The notes under the pieces were generated by a model that ran no database searches, was not told the origin of the DNA, and saw nothing but the letters and a program-made list of their open reading frames with translations. Both the position numbers and the translations under genes were made by a program. A DNA stretch of 64,000 bases from Embleya hyalina (GTDB lineage Bacteria; Actinomycetota; Actinomycetes; Streptomycetales; Streptomycetaceae), in NCBI RefSeq assembly GCF_003967355.1, contig NZ_BIFH01000015.1:314888-378887 (forward strand). The letters run 5' to 3'. How positions within the stretch are numbered: the stretch's first letter is position 1; each line of letters starts with the position of its first letter. Positions 1 through 8,105 of this stretch are shown here, in pieces.

Positions 1-1
1 C

Positions 2-901
2 GACCCTCGCAACCTGGTGCCGCGGATCGAGGCGATCGTGCTCAGCGGGGGCAGCGCGTTCGGGCTCGACGCGGCGGGCGGGGCGGTGGCGTGGCTGGCC
101 GAGCGCGGGCGGGGGTTCCCGGTCGGCGCCGAGCCGTACCAGGTGGTGCCGGTGGTGCCCGCGGCCTCGCTGTTCGACCTCGGGCGCGGCGGCGACTGGC
201 GGCGCCGACCCGACGCGGCGCTCGGGCGGGCGGCGATCGCGGCGGCGGACGCCGAGCCGGAGCACGCGCCCGTGCCGACGGGCAGCGTGGGCGCGGGCAC
301 GGGGGCGATGGTCGGCGGGCTGCGCGGTGGGGTGGGTACGGCGAGCGTGGTGCTGCCCGGCGGGGTCACCGTCGCCGCGCTCGCGGTGGTCAACGCGGCC
401 GGGTCGCCGGTCGACCCGATCGGCGGGCTGCCCTACGCGGTCGGCCTGGGCCTGCCGGGCGAGTTCCCGCTCTCCCCGCCCGAACACGCCGAGCACGCCG
501 CCGCGTTGACCCGCGCGGCCGCCGCGGCGCAGACCCCGCCCTCGCTCAACACCACGATCGGGATCGTCGCCACCGACGCGACGCTGACCAGGTCCCAGGC
601 GCAGAAGGTGGCGGGCGTCGCGCACGACGGGCTGGCCCGGGCGATCCGTCCCGTGCACACCCTCTACGACGGCGACACGATCTTCGCGGTGTCCACGGCC
701 CGTGTCCCGCTGCCCGCGCCCGACCCGACCACGCCCTACGGGGTCAACGAGGAGGCCGCCGCGCTGACCCTGCTGCACGCCGCAGCGGCGGACGTGTTCG
801 GCCGCGCCGTCCTGCACGGGGTGCTCGCGGCGAAGCGCGGCGGGTCGGTGCCGGCGTACCGCGATCTTTATCCGAATTCCACCTGTCGATACGACGGGTG
901 A
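2..901 (+). CDS. P1/DmpA-like S58 family peptidase (5' end outside window)
   Basis: This reading frame is already open at the window edge. The codons before the GTG at 17 read DPRNL and continue directly into VPRIEAIVLSGGSAFGLDAA, so the true start lies outside. The glycine-rich core (GSAFGLDAAGG, PTGSVGAGTGA) and the LNTTIGIVATDA segment are typical of family S58 (DmpA, beta-peptidyl aminopeptidases). In that family a self-cleaving precursor exposes a new N-terminal Ser or Thr nucleophile. The Thr pair in LNTTIG is the likely processing region, which is inference from family knowledge. The protein is probably cytoplasmic and hydrolyses N-terminal residues of small peptides or beta-amino peptides; the substrate cannot be read from sequence. 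The C-terminus looks complete, ending at a TGA. Confidence 0.82.
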   Translation, partial: DPRNLVPRIEAIVLSGGSAFGLDAAGGAVAWLAERGRGFPVGAEPYQVVPVVPAASLFDLGRGGDWRRRPDAALGRAAIAAADAEPEHAPVPTGSVGAGTGAMVGGLRGGVGTASVVLPGGVTVAALAVVNAAGSPVDPIGGLPYAVGLGLPGEFPLSPPEHAEHAAALTRAAAAAQTPPSLNTTIGIVATDATLTRSQAQKVAGVAHDGLARAIRPVHTLYDGDTIFAVSTARVPLPAPDPTTPYGVNEEAAALTLLHAAAADVFGRAVLHGVLAAKRGGSVPAYRDLYPNSTCRYDG

Positions 902-1024
902 CGCTTCGGCGAATTCCCAAACCCGGTCGCGGCCCGGCGTCGGAGCCGGCCTATCATCTTCGATTCGAGGACGAGTTTTCCCGTTTCCGAAGGGGCTCGA
1001 AAAACCGACGGAGCGGTTGCCGAC

Positions 1025-1903
1025 ATGGGTCACGTGGACCATTTCCAGTACGGGGCGCTGACCCCGGTCATCGCCTACCTCATGTCGTGTCTCGGATCGG
1101 CGCTCGGGTTGTTGTGCACGACGCGGGCCCGCGCGGTGCGCGGTTGGGTTCGGGCGCGCTGGCTGGTCCTGGGCGCGGCGTCGATCGGCGGTACCGGAAT
1201 CTGGGTCATGCATTTCATCGGCATGCTCGGTTTCTCGGTGCGCGGCACGCCGATCCGCTACGACGTGTCCAAGACGATCGCCTCGCTCGTGCTCGCGGTG
1301 ATCGTGGTCGGCGTCGGCATGGCCATCGCGGGTCGGCGCAACGCGGGATGGACCGGCCTGGTGCTGGGCGGCGTGGTCACCGGCGGCGGCGTGGCGAGCA
1401 TGCACTACATGGGCATGGCCGCGCTGAGCCTGGACGGCAGGATCCACTACGACACGCTGCGGGTGACGTTGTCGATCTTGATCGCGGTGGTCGCGGCCAC
1501 CGCCGCGTTGTGGGCCGCGCTGCACGTGAGCGGATTCGCGGCGACCGGGGGCGCCGCGTTGATCATGGGCGTGGCGGTCAGCGGAATGCACTACACGGGA
1601 ATGTCGGCGATGAGTGTGCGTACCGAGGGTGCGCACGGGTTGGCACACGGTGTGGAGGCGACGCAATTCCTCGCGCCGTTGATCACCGGCATCAGCCTTT
1701 TCACGGTGATCACGTTGTTCATGGTGGCCCTGTCGCCGTCCGCCGACGAGATCCGGGAAGAAGCCGAACTCAGCGCCCGGCTGGCCCGGTTGGAAGACAA
1801 TCGGGGGACCTCGTTCGCGTCCGGGAATGCCGAAGGCGGGCGCGTATCGCATCGGCGGCGCGGCGAAAACGATCCCCGGGATTACTTCCGCAGCGGACGC
1901 TGA
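1025..1903 (+). CDS. MHYT domain integral membrane sensor protein
   Basis: A 292-residue polytopic membrane protein carrying three copies of the signature that names the MHYT domain: MHFIGM at residues 62-67, MHYMGM at 126-131 and MHYTGM at 188-193. Each copy sits in a hydrophobic helix. The family is proposed to bind copper through the His and Met residues and to sense O2, CO or NO; that role is a published prediction and is not shown here. Most MHYT proteins carry a C-terminal GGDEF, EAL or kinase domain. This one ends in a short charged tail (about residues 240-292) with no recognisable output domain. The ATG at 1025 gives a conventional start. It stands alone between the peptidase and the next gene, with intergenic gaps on both sides. 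Confidence 0.85.
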   Translation: MGHVDHFQYGALTPVIAYLMSCLGSALGLLCTTRARAVRGWVRARWLVLGAASIGGTGIWVMHFIGMLGFSVRGTPIRYDVSKTIASLVLAVIVVGVGMAIAGRRNAGWTGLVLGGVVTGGGVASMHYMGMAALSLDGRIHYDTLRVTLSILIAVVAATAALWAALHVSGFAATGGAALIMGVAVSGMHYTGMSAMSVRTEGAHGLAHGVEATQFLAPLITGISLFTVITLFMVALSPSADEIREEAELSARLARLEDNRGTSFASGNAEGGRVSHRRRGENDPRDYFRSGR

Positions 1904-2092
1904 TCCGCGCTTCGGTATTCCGGTCGTCCGGTTGTCGCGCGGGGTCCCCGGAGCGGGTGCGGGCCGGGGCGGGGCGGTCGGGACGGCCCGGGATAACGCT
2001 TGATTGCGTCAATGGTTTGGCGCACACTCGCACGACGTCTCAACCAGCCCGACGCGTCGGCGCACCGTCGGCGCGTGGTCAGGAGGAACCCG

Positions 2093-3223
2093 ATGCCGAT
2101 CCCCGTGCCCCTGGACGAATATCCGGTCCACCAGGTCCCGCTCTTCCACAGCGAGGTCGGCTCGACGGACCGGAACTTCTACGACCGCTGCATCATGCAC
2201 GCCTACGACCGCACGGGCGGCGTACAGATCGCCACCGGCCTGGGCGTCTACCCGAACCTGGGCGTGATCGACGCGTACGTGGTGGTCCGCAGGGACGGTC
2301 GCCAGCACGCGGTGCGGATGTCGGGCCCGCTCGGCCCGGACCGGATGCGGCAGGAGGTCGGCCCGTACCGCATCGAGGTGTTGGAGCCGCTGTCCAGCGT
2401 GCGCGTGGTGTGCGACGCGCCGGAGCAGGGCATCACGATCGACCTCACCTTCACCTCGCCGTTCGCGCCGCTGCCGGAACCTCGACACGTGCAGCGCAGC
2501 GACTTCAAGCCGATGCTGGACGCGTCGCGCTTCGTCCAGATCGGCGACTGGACCGGCACGGTGACCCTGGACGGCGAGGAGATCACGGTCACCCCGCGGA
2601 CCTGGTCCGGCTCGCGCGACCGCTCGTGGGGCATCCGCCCCTCGGGCGAGGCGCCGCCGGCCGGACGGCCCGCGCGGACCGCCGGGTTCTGGTGGAACTG
2701 GATCCCGCTGCACCTGGGCGATCAGGCGCTGATGATCATCGCGCAGGAATCCGCCGACGGACACCGCTTCCTGACCGAGGCGATCCGGATGTACCCGATC
2801 GCCTCCGGGAAGGCGACCGAGCAGTTGGGCTGGCCCGAGTTCGACGTGCGGTACACGCCCGGCACCCGACACCCCGAGGGCGCCGACGTCCACCTGACCG
2901 ACCGCAGGCGCAACGCGCTCACCCTGCGCCTGGAGAACCACGGGTACATCGCGCTCAACGTCGGCGCGGGCTACGGCGGCGACCCCGACTGGGGGCACGG
3001 CCAATGGAAGGGCGAGGACTACCTCGACGGCGCGGTGTACGAGCAGAAGGACCCCGCGGTGGCCAAGCGCATCCCGTTCGGGGTGATCGACCACGTGGCC
3101 ACGGCTCGGCTGCTCGGCCCGGACGGTGCCCTGATCGCGGAGGGTTCGGGCATCTTCGAGCACGGCACGTTCGGACGGCACGACCCGTCGGGGTTCACGG
3201 GATGGGACTCCGTGGCGCCGTAG
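2093..3223 (+). CDS. AttH/lipocalin-like beta-barrel protein of unknown function
   Basis: A 376-residue soluble protein. The ATG at 2093 is chosen because a strong AGGAGG lies at 2081-2086; the frame stays open upstream but without a better ribosome site. The text is rich in beta strands and contains a SRDRSWGIRP motif near the middle and a FWWNWIPLHL stretch. These are features I associate with the AttH / hydroxyneurosporene-synthase-like lipocalin superfamily and related actinobacterial DUFs found near lipid or steroid catabolic genes. No signal peptide or membrane segment is visible. It is convergent with the flavoprotein operon that follows. No enzymatic activity can be assigned; a hydrophobic-ligand binding or isomerase role is only a guess. 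Confidence 0.6.
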   Translation: MPIPVPLDEYPVHQVPLFHSEVGSTDRNFYDRCIMHAYDRTGGVQIATGLGVYPNLGVIDAYVVVRRDGRQHAVRMSGPLGPDRMRQEVGPYRIEVLEPLSSVRVVCDAPEQGITIDLTFTSPFAPLPEPRHVQRSDFKPMLDASRFVQIGDWTGTVTLDGEEITVTPRTWSGSRDRSWGIRPSGEAPPAGRPARTAGFWWNWIPLHLGDQALMIIAQESADGHRFLTEAIRMYPIASGKATEQLGWPEFDVRYTPGTRHPEGADVHLTDRRRNALTLRLENHGYIALNVGAGYGGDPDWGHGQWKGEDYLDGAVYEQKDPAVAKRIPFGVIDHVATARLLGPDGALIAEGSGIFEHGTFGRHDPSGFTGWDSVAP

Positions 3224-3305
3224 CGGCGGAGGCTCGCGCCGACGCAAGCGGCGGATGGTACCGGACATACACCATCGATATCCGCAAAATACACAAGTTA
3301 CTGAA

Positions 3306-3327
3306 ATACCGCGACAGTTTGCGGTAT
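3306..3327. terminator. inverted repeat between convergent genes
   Basis: ATACCGC (3306-3312) and GCGGTAT (3321-3327) are perfect inverted arms around an 8-nt loop. They lie in an unusually AT-rich patch (about 3255-3330) between the convergent genes ending at 3223 and 3440. A short terminator is the simplest reading, but the stem is only 7 bp and no T-run follows. Confidence 0.35.
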
Positions 3328-3439
3328 CCATAGGCGCGGGATCGGTGTCACTCACTCCCGTGACCCGCCGGCCGCCGGGCCGTGCACGCGAGTCCTCCCG
3401 CGCGCCCGGCCCGGCAGGTCTCGGCCGGAGCGATCCGAC

Positions 3440-4564
3440 TCAGTCGTCGGCCAGGAACGCGCTCAGCCGCTCCGTGGTCTCGATCCACTCCTCGACCAGC
3501 GACATCACGACCTCCTGGGTGGGCCGGACCCGGTCGAGCATGCCGACCACCTGGCCCACCGGCCAGCCGTTGAGTTCCTTGCTCTTGGTCCGGGTGAACC
3601 GCCGGGACGCCGCGTTGAAGATGATGCCCTGGAGCGGCATCGGCAGCGGGTCGGGGTTGGCCGGGTCCTCCCACGCCTCGGTCCACGCGCTCCTGAGCTG
3701 GCGGGCGGGCTTGCCGGTCATCGCGCGCGAGCGCACGGTGTCGGTGGACTTGGCCTCCAGGAGGTTCTGTACCGAGACCTCGTGGGTGTCCGCCTCGGCG
3801 ACGGTGAGCCACAGGCTGCCGGTCCACACCCCCTGCGCGCCGAGCGCGAGCGCGGCGGCCATCTGCCGGCCGCCGCCGATGCCGCCGGCGGCGAGCACCG
3901 GGACGTCGGGGCCGACCGTGTCCACCACCTGCGGGATGAGCACCATCGTGGAGATCTCGCCGCAGTGCCCGCCGGCCTCGGTACCCTGCGCGACCACCAC
4001 GTCCACGCCCGCCTCGACCTGCTTTTGCGCGTGCCGGGGGCTGCCGCACAGGGCGCCGACCAGGACCCCCGCCGCGTGGCAGGCGTCGATGATGTCGGCC
4101 GGCGGCGGGCCGAGCGCGTTGACGAACATCTTCACCAGCGGGTGCCTCAGCGAGACCTCGATCTGCGCGCGCGACTCCAGGTCCACGTTCAGCCCGGCCG
4201 CCTTGACCGGCCGGTCCGCCAACTCCGGGGGAAGCGGCGGGATTTTGTGCGTCTCCAGGAGTTCGTCGACGAACTTCCAGTGCTGCTCCGGGATCAGCTT
4301 CTCCAGGTTGGCGGGCAGCGCGGCCGCACCGCCGCCCTTGCCGATGTAGGCCATCGGGATCGCCAGGTCGACGCCGTACGGCCTGCCGTCGGTGTGCTCG
4401 TCCAGCCAGGCCAGCTCGACCTCCAGCTGCTCGGGGTCGAACGCGAGCGCGCCGAGGACCCCGAAGCCTCCGGCTCGGCTGACCGCCGCGACCACGTCGC
4501 GGCAGTGGGAGAACGCGAAGATCGGGAACTCGATCCCTAGCTTCGCGCAGATGGGGGGCTTCAT
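3440..4564 (-). CDS. nitronate monooxygenase family FMN protein (possibly IpdC-like)
   Basis: A 374-residue TIM-barrel flavoprotein of the 2-nitropropane dioxygenase/nitronate monooxygenase family. The ATG at 4564 is preferred over the GTG at 4570 because GGAGG lies 8 nt upstream of the ATG. Visible family features are the N-terminal PIFAFSHCRDVVAAVSRAGGFGVLGA segment, split here at residues 15-40, and the FMN-phosphate and catalytic-His region (AQGTEAGGHCG, then AAGGIGGGRQ). Classical members oxidise alkyl nitronates. A subfamily, IpdC of steroid-degrading actinobacteria, works instead in CoA-ester catabolism, which would suit the thiolase-fold neighbours. The sequence alone does not separate these options. 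The gene is last in a minus-strand series and has its own promoter with a 14-bp inverted repeat. Confidence 0.82.
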   Translation of the reverse strand: MKPPICAKLGIEFPIFAFSHCRDVVAAVSRAGGFGVLGALAFDPEQLEVELAWLDEHTDGRPYGVDLAIPMAYIGKGGGAAALPANLEKLIPEQHWKFVDELLETHKIPPLPPELADRPVKAAGLNVDLESRAQIEVSLRHPLVKMFVNALGPPPADIIDACHAAGVLVGALCGSPRHAQKQVEAGVDVVVAQGTEAGGHCGEISTMVLIPQVVDTVGPDVPVLAAGGIGGGRQMAAALALGAQGVWTGSLWLTVAEADTHEVSVQNLLEAKSTDTVRSRAMTGKPARQLRSAWTEAWEDPANPDPLPMPLQGIIFNAASRRFTRTKSKELNGWPVGQVVGMLDRVRPTQEVVMSLVEEWIETTERLSAFLADD

Positions 4565-4605
4565 CGGCACAACCTCCGGTCACCGGGTGAAGGCCCCAGA
4601 ATAGG

Positions 4606-4640
4606 AAGGCTCCTTGACCAAATCAAGGTCAAGGAGCCTT
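4606..4640. promoter_or_regulatory. perfect 14-bp inverted repeat with two AAGGNNCCTT boxes
   Basis: AAGGCTCCTTGACC (4606-4619) and GGTCAAGGAGCCTT (4627-4640) are perfect inverted arms separated by 7 nt. Each arm contains an AAGGNNCCTT palindrome (4606-4615 and 4631-4640). A third copy lies at 7975-7984 upstream of the operon's first gene. On the minus strand a GTCAAGGAGCCTTCCTAT run precedes the flavoprotein gene. The repeat is either a regulator's operator, a terminator for the preceding thiolase gene, or both. Confidence 0.6.
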
Positions 4641-4670
4641 ACCATTTGGGCCGGTGCGGCACCCGCGCCG

Positions 4671-5828
4671 CTACGGCTTGTCCGTGCCGACCGCCCACAT
4701 CGCGAAGTACTGCGCCGCCGCGCCGTACGCCTGGGCGAGGGCGACCTTCGCGCCGTCCACCTGGTGCTCGCCGGCCGTGCCCCGGACCTGGAGGGCCGCC
4801 TCCAGGAAGCGGAGCATGCCGGAGGCGCCGATCGGGTTCGAGGACAACACGCCGCCGGACGGGTTGACCGGGAAGTCGCCGTCGAAGGCCGTCTCGCCCC
4901 GGTCGACCATCTTCCAGCCCTCGCCCACCGGCGCGATGTCGTGGCCCTCCAGCCACATCGGCTCGTACCAGGAGAACGGCACGTACAACTCGGCCACGTC
5001 GATCTGCCGACGCGGGTCGGTGATGCCGGCCTGGCGGTAGACGTCCCACGCGCAGTCGACGCCGGCCTGCGGGCGGATCGGGTCGCGGCCGTTGAAGGAC
5101 GACGGTTCGGAGCGCATCGAGGTGCCCAGGACCCAGGCCGGCGCCCGCCCGTCGGCCGCCGCCGCGTCGCCGCCCGCCTCGTCGGTGAGCACGATCGCGC
5201 CGGCGCCGTCGGAGGACGGGCACGACTCCAGGAAGTGCAGCGGGTCCCACATCATCGGCGACTCGCGGACCTTGTCGATCGAGATGTCCTTGAGCTGGAG
5301 ATGCGCGTACTCGTTGCGCAGCGCGTTCTGCCGGTCCTTGACCGCCACCTGCCAGCCGATGTGCTCGGGCGCGCCGGACTTGCGGATGTACGCGCGAATC
5401 CACGGCGCGAACGCGCCGCCGGCGCCGATCGACCCGGACTTGCCGCCGCCCAGGCCGAATTGCGCGTTGCCCTCGGACTGCTTCTCCCACGCGACCGCCA
5501 GCACCCGCCTGTGGACGCGGCTGCTGATCAGGTGGGAGGCCACGATCGCGGTGGATCCGCCCACGCTGCCGGCGGTGTGTACCCGGAACACCGGCTTGCC
5601 GGCGCCGCCGAGCGCGTCCGAGAGGTAGAGCTCGGGCTTCATCACGCCCTCGAAGATGTCGGGCGCCTTCCCGATCACCACCGCGTCGATGTCGCTCCAC
5701 GTCATCCGCGCGTCGTCGAGCGCGCGCTGGGCGGCCTCGCGGACGAGCCCGGCGATGGACAGGTCGTCGCGCCGCTTCTTGTGCTTGGTCTGGCCGATGC
5801 CGACGACGGCAACGCGCTCATGGGTCAT
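4671..5828 (-). CDS. thiolase-fold lipid-transfer protein (Ltp/SCP-x type), probable aldolase partner
   Basis: A 385-residue thiolase-superfamily protein (opening VAVVGIGQTKHKKR, later NPSGGVLSSNPIGASG). True thiolases have a nucleophilic Cys near residue 90 and a GHPxGASG histidine. Here the matching segment reads RVHTAGSVGGS with no Cys, and the histidine position is Asn (SNPIGASG), so Claisen thiolysis is unlikely. In Mycobacterium and other steroid degraders such proteins (Ltp2, Ltp3, Ltp4) pair with DUF35 OB-fold proteins and catalyse retro-aldol cleavage of side-chain acyl-CoAs. The DUF35 gene is in the same operon. Its ATG overlaps the stop of the preceding thiolase gene by 4 nt, which implies translational coupling. 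Substrate unknown. Confidence 0.82.
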   Translation of the reverse strand: MTHERVAVVGIGQTKHKKRRDDLSIAGLVREAAQRALDDARMTWSDIDAVVIGKAPDIFEGVMKPELYLSDALGGAGKPVFRVHTAGSVGGSTAIVASHLISSRVHRRVLAVAWEKQSEGNAQFGLGGGKSGSIGAGGAFAPWIRAYIRKSGAPEHIGWQVAVKDRQNALRNEYAHLQLKDISIDKVRESPMMWDPLHFLESCPSSDGAGAIVLTDEAGGDAAAADGRAPAWVLGTSMRSEPSSFNGRDPIRPQAGVDCAWDVYRQAGITDPRRQIDVAELYVPFSWYEPMWLEGHDIAPVGEGWKMVDRGETAFDGDFPVNPSGGVLSSNPIGASGMLRFLEAALQVRGTAGEHQVDGAKVALAQAYGAAAQYFAMWAVGTDKP

Positions 5829-6934
5829 CGGTTGTCACCTTCCAGGACACAGACGAGGTTCTGCTGGAGTGCCGGGCCCGAGGTGGCGTGCCCGAGCGTG
5901 CGCGAGCGCCCGTCGGCGAGGATCGCCTCGGCCGCGTCGGCGATCCGGACCAGGCCGGTGGCCATCAGCGGGTTGCCGGTGAGCGCGCCGCCGGAGGGAT
6001 TGATCAGCACGTCGTCGGCCAGGCCGAGCGACTGCCGCAGGATCACCTCCTGCGCGGTGAACGGCGCCATCAACTCGGCCACTTCGACGCCGGCCACGCC
6101 GCCGGCCCGCGTTGCGGCGAGCCGGGTGGAGGCGGAGTCGGTCAGGTCGCGCAGGGCCGGGTTGTGCACCTCGCTGCGGTGGTCGATGCCGGTGATCCAG
6201 GCCGGGCGTTCGGTCAGTTCGGCGGCGCGCGGGCCGCGCACGAGGACCACCGCGCAGGCGCCGTCCGAGATCGGCGGCAGGTCGCTCCTGCGCAGCGGGT
6301 TGCGCAGGTAGCCCTCGGCGAGCAGCTTGTCCACGTCCTGCTCGGCGGTGCGTACCTGCTGGTTCGGATTGCCGGCCGCGTCCCGGCGCGAGCGCGCGGC
6401 GATCTCCGCGAGTTCGCGTTCGGTGCTCTTGCCGGACTCGATCAGCTGCCGGGCCTGGAGGGCGGCCAGGGAGACCGGGTCCAGACCGAGCGGCGCGAGG
6501 TAGTACGGGTCGAGTTCGAGCGGGTAGATCGCGGCCGGGTCGCCGGTGGAGGACTTGCCCGAGCCCATCGCCACCGCGATGTCGATGTCGCCGTGCCGCA
6601 GCCGCACCCACGCCTCGTACATCGCCCACGCGCCGTCCATCTCGACGTGCGACTCGTGGATCGGCGGCCAGGCGCCCATCGCGTCCAGATTGGGCACGAA
6701 CGAGAACGTGCCGCCGGAGATGTAGTCGCACGACCCCTGGCAGCTGAAGCCGATGTCGGAGCGCTTGAGGTCGACCTTCCCCAGCGCCTCGTCGACGACC
6801 ATGAGCAGCATCTCGGTCTCGGTGAGCTCCTGCCGGCGTACCGCCGGGAGCTGCGCGGTCGCGACGATCGCGATGTCGCTGTCCTGCCGCACTGCCGTCT
6901 CCCTTGTCTCGCCCGCCTTTTGACGCGTCGTCAT
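5825..6934 (-). CDS. second thiolase-fold protein, Cys-less (Ltp3/Ltp4-like)
   Basis: A 369-residue thiolase-fold protein. The ATG at 6934 overlaps the upstream DUF35 stop by one base (TGATG). The N-terminal half has IAIVATAQLP and EMLLMVVDEALGK, and the C-terminal half has INPSGGALTGNPLMATG and GHATSGPALQQN. The position of the thiolase nucleophile reads HESHVEMDGAWAMYEAW with no Cys, and the usual C-terminal CxGxGQG is replaced by GPALQQN. Like its downstream partner it is therefore expected to be a non-thiolytic member, probably half of a heteromeric aldolase with the OB-fold protein. The order DUF35-thiolase-thiolase resembles Rv3521-ltp4-ltp3 of M. tuberculosis; that comparison is from memory, not a search. 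Confidence 0.82.
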   Translation of the reverse strand: MTTRQKAGETRETAVRQDSDIAIVATAQLPAVRRQELTETEMLLMVVDEALGKVDLKRSDIGFSCQGSCDYISGGTFSFVPNLDAMGAWPPIHESHVEMDGAWAMYEAWVRLRHGDIDIAVAMGSGKSSTGDPAAIYPLELDPYYLAPLGLDPVSLAALQARQLIESGKSTERELAEIAARSRRDAAGNPNQQVRTAEQDVDKLLAEGYLRNPLRRSDLPPISDGACAVVLVRGPRAAELTERPAWITGIDHRSEVHNPALRDLTDSASTRLAATRAGGVAGVEVAELMAPFTAQEVILRQSLGLADDVLINPSGGALTGNPLMATGLVRIADAAEAILADGRSRTLGHATSGPALQQNLVCVLEGDNR

Positions 6935-7929
6935 CAGAACACCCGGTTCATGTATTGCTCGGCGGGCTCGTCCGGCTCGCCGGTGGGCCGCCAGCCCCTG
7001 ATGAAGCCCGCGACGGTACCCCAGCCCTTGCTGGTGATCTCCGCGGCGTCGCGTTCGGCCTCGGGCATCCACTCCGCCCGCACCCGCATGCCGACCCGGA
7101 TCTCGGACACGGGGAGGTCCAGGATCTGCTGCTGGGCGATCACCATCTCGTCGCCTTCGAGCACGACCGAGGCGCGCGCGAACGGCTCGGTCTCCTTCTG
7201 CCCGGGGTACGGGGTGGGGGTGACGATGGTGTAGTTGGACACCACGCCCCGGTCGGGCAGGTCCTCGTCCAGTTCGGGACCGAGTCGGATGGCGTCCACG
7301 GAGCAGTAGCCCCGGCCCAGGAACACCCGGTTGCACTGCGGGCAGCGCTGGCCGGTCAGCTTGCCCGCGCGCAGGTTGCTCGCGTAGCGGACCAGGGTGG
7401 GCGAGAGCACGTCGGTGTAGGTGATCGTGGAGAAGTACTCCATCGTGGTCACCTCCTGCGCCTCGCCGGGCTCGCCCTCGGGGGTCTCGGCACGCTCGCC
7501 GGGGACGAAGCAGACGATGTCGTCGATCCGGCCCACGGGCTCGTCCCGCCAGCGCGGCGCGACCCGCATGCCGGTGTGCACGGCGTCCTCGGCGCCCGCG
7601 TCGAGCACGTGCACCAGGTCGGTGTCGGCGCCGTCCAGGCGGATCAGGACGAAGGCGAACGGGCGGTCCAGCGGGTGCGATGCGATCGGTTCGGCGACCC
7701 AGGTCCAGGACCGGACGGTGCCGGCGGGGCCCACCTCGACGAAGTCGCGCGCGAGTTCGTTCCCGGTCTCCGGGTCGTACTCCATCGGCGGCACGATCAC
7801 CCGCTCACCAGAGCGGATGCCGACGATCCGACGGGCGGTCAACTCGGAGAAGAAGCGGCCCATGACCGGTCCGAGTGTGCGCTTGTAAGGGAACTGGATG
7901 GTACTGACGGTCTGTGTCGACACGGTCAT
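6934..7929 (-). CDS. tandem DUF35 OB-fold / rubredoxin-like zinc-ribbon protein
   Basis: A 331-residue protein with two DUF35-type OB-fold modules, about residues 1-150 and 160-331. The second is preceded by a zinc-ribbon-like segment, CPQCNRVFLGRGYC. Only three of the four usual cysteines are present there, so metal binding may be incomplete. DUF35 proteins are acyl-CoA-binding partners of thiolase-fold enzymes (ChsH2 with Ltp2; Rv3521 with Ltp3/Ltp4). I place the start at the ATG at 7929 (MTVSTQTVSTIQF); the frame is open to 8022, but the upstream residues are basic and unlike the family. It is the first gene of the operon and overlaps the next start by one base. Confidence 0.8.
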   Translation of the reverse strand: MTVSTQTVSTIQFPYKRTLGPVMGRFFSELTARRIVGIRSGERVIVPPMEYDPETGNELARDFVEVGPAGTVRSWTWVAEPIASHPLDRPFAFVLIRLDGADTDLVHVLDAGAEDAVHTGMRVAPRWRDEPVGRIDDIVCFVPGERAETPEGEPGEAQEVTTMEYFSTITYTDVLSPTLVRYASNLRAGKLTGQRCPQCNRVFLGRGYCSVDAIRLGPELDEDLPDRGVVSNYTIVTPTPYPGQKETEPFARASVVLEGDEMVIAQQQILDLPVSEIRVGMRVRAEWMPEAERDAAEITSKGWGTVAGFIRGWRPTGEPDEPAEQYMNRVF

Positions 7930-7974
7930 CCTCTCGGCCTTGGAACGAGGTCGGCCACCGGCCGAACGATAGGT

Positions 7975-7995
7975 AAGGTTCCTTGACGAGGTCAA
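7975..7995. promoter_or_regulatory. AAGGTTCCTT box plus TTGAC-GAG-GTCAA palindrome, operon promoter
   Basis: AAGGTTCCTT (7975-7984) runs into TTGAC (7983-7987), a 3-nt gap and GTCAA (7991-7995). On the minus strand TTGACC, about 18 nt and TATCGT form a plausible promoter for the DUF35/thiolase operon, with the AAGGNNCCTT box between the two hexamers. The same box is duplicated at 4606-4640. This suggests a common repressor, possibly TetR-type; no regulator gene of that kind lies in this operon. Confidence 0.55.
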
Positions 7996-8105
7996 TGGAT
8001 AGCGAAAACATGTTCTCTCCAAGGTTGTTCGAGAGCCCGGAGCGACGGGTCGACTCAGCGGTTTCGGATAAGTTTTCGGCCGGGCGACGAACTAGCGTCG
8101 GGGAC

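Noticed and set aside
91-3333. A 1080-codon open frame on the plus strand
   Set aside because: It is an Arg/Ala-rich shadow of the peptidase, MHYT and lipocalin-like genes in another frame, a known effect of high GC.
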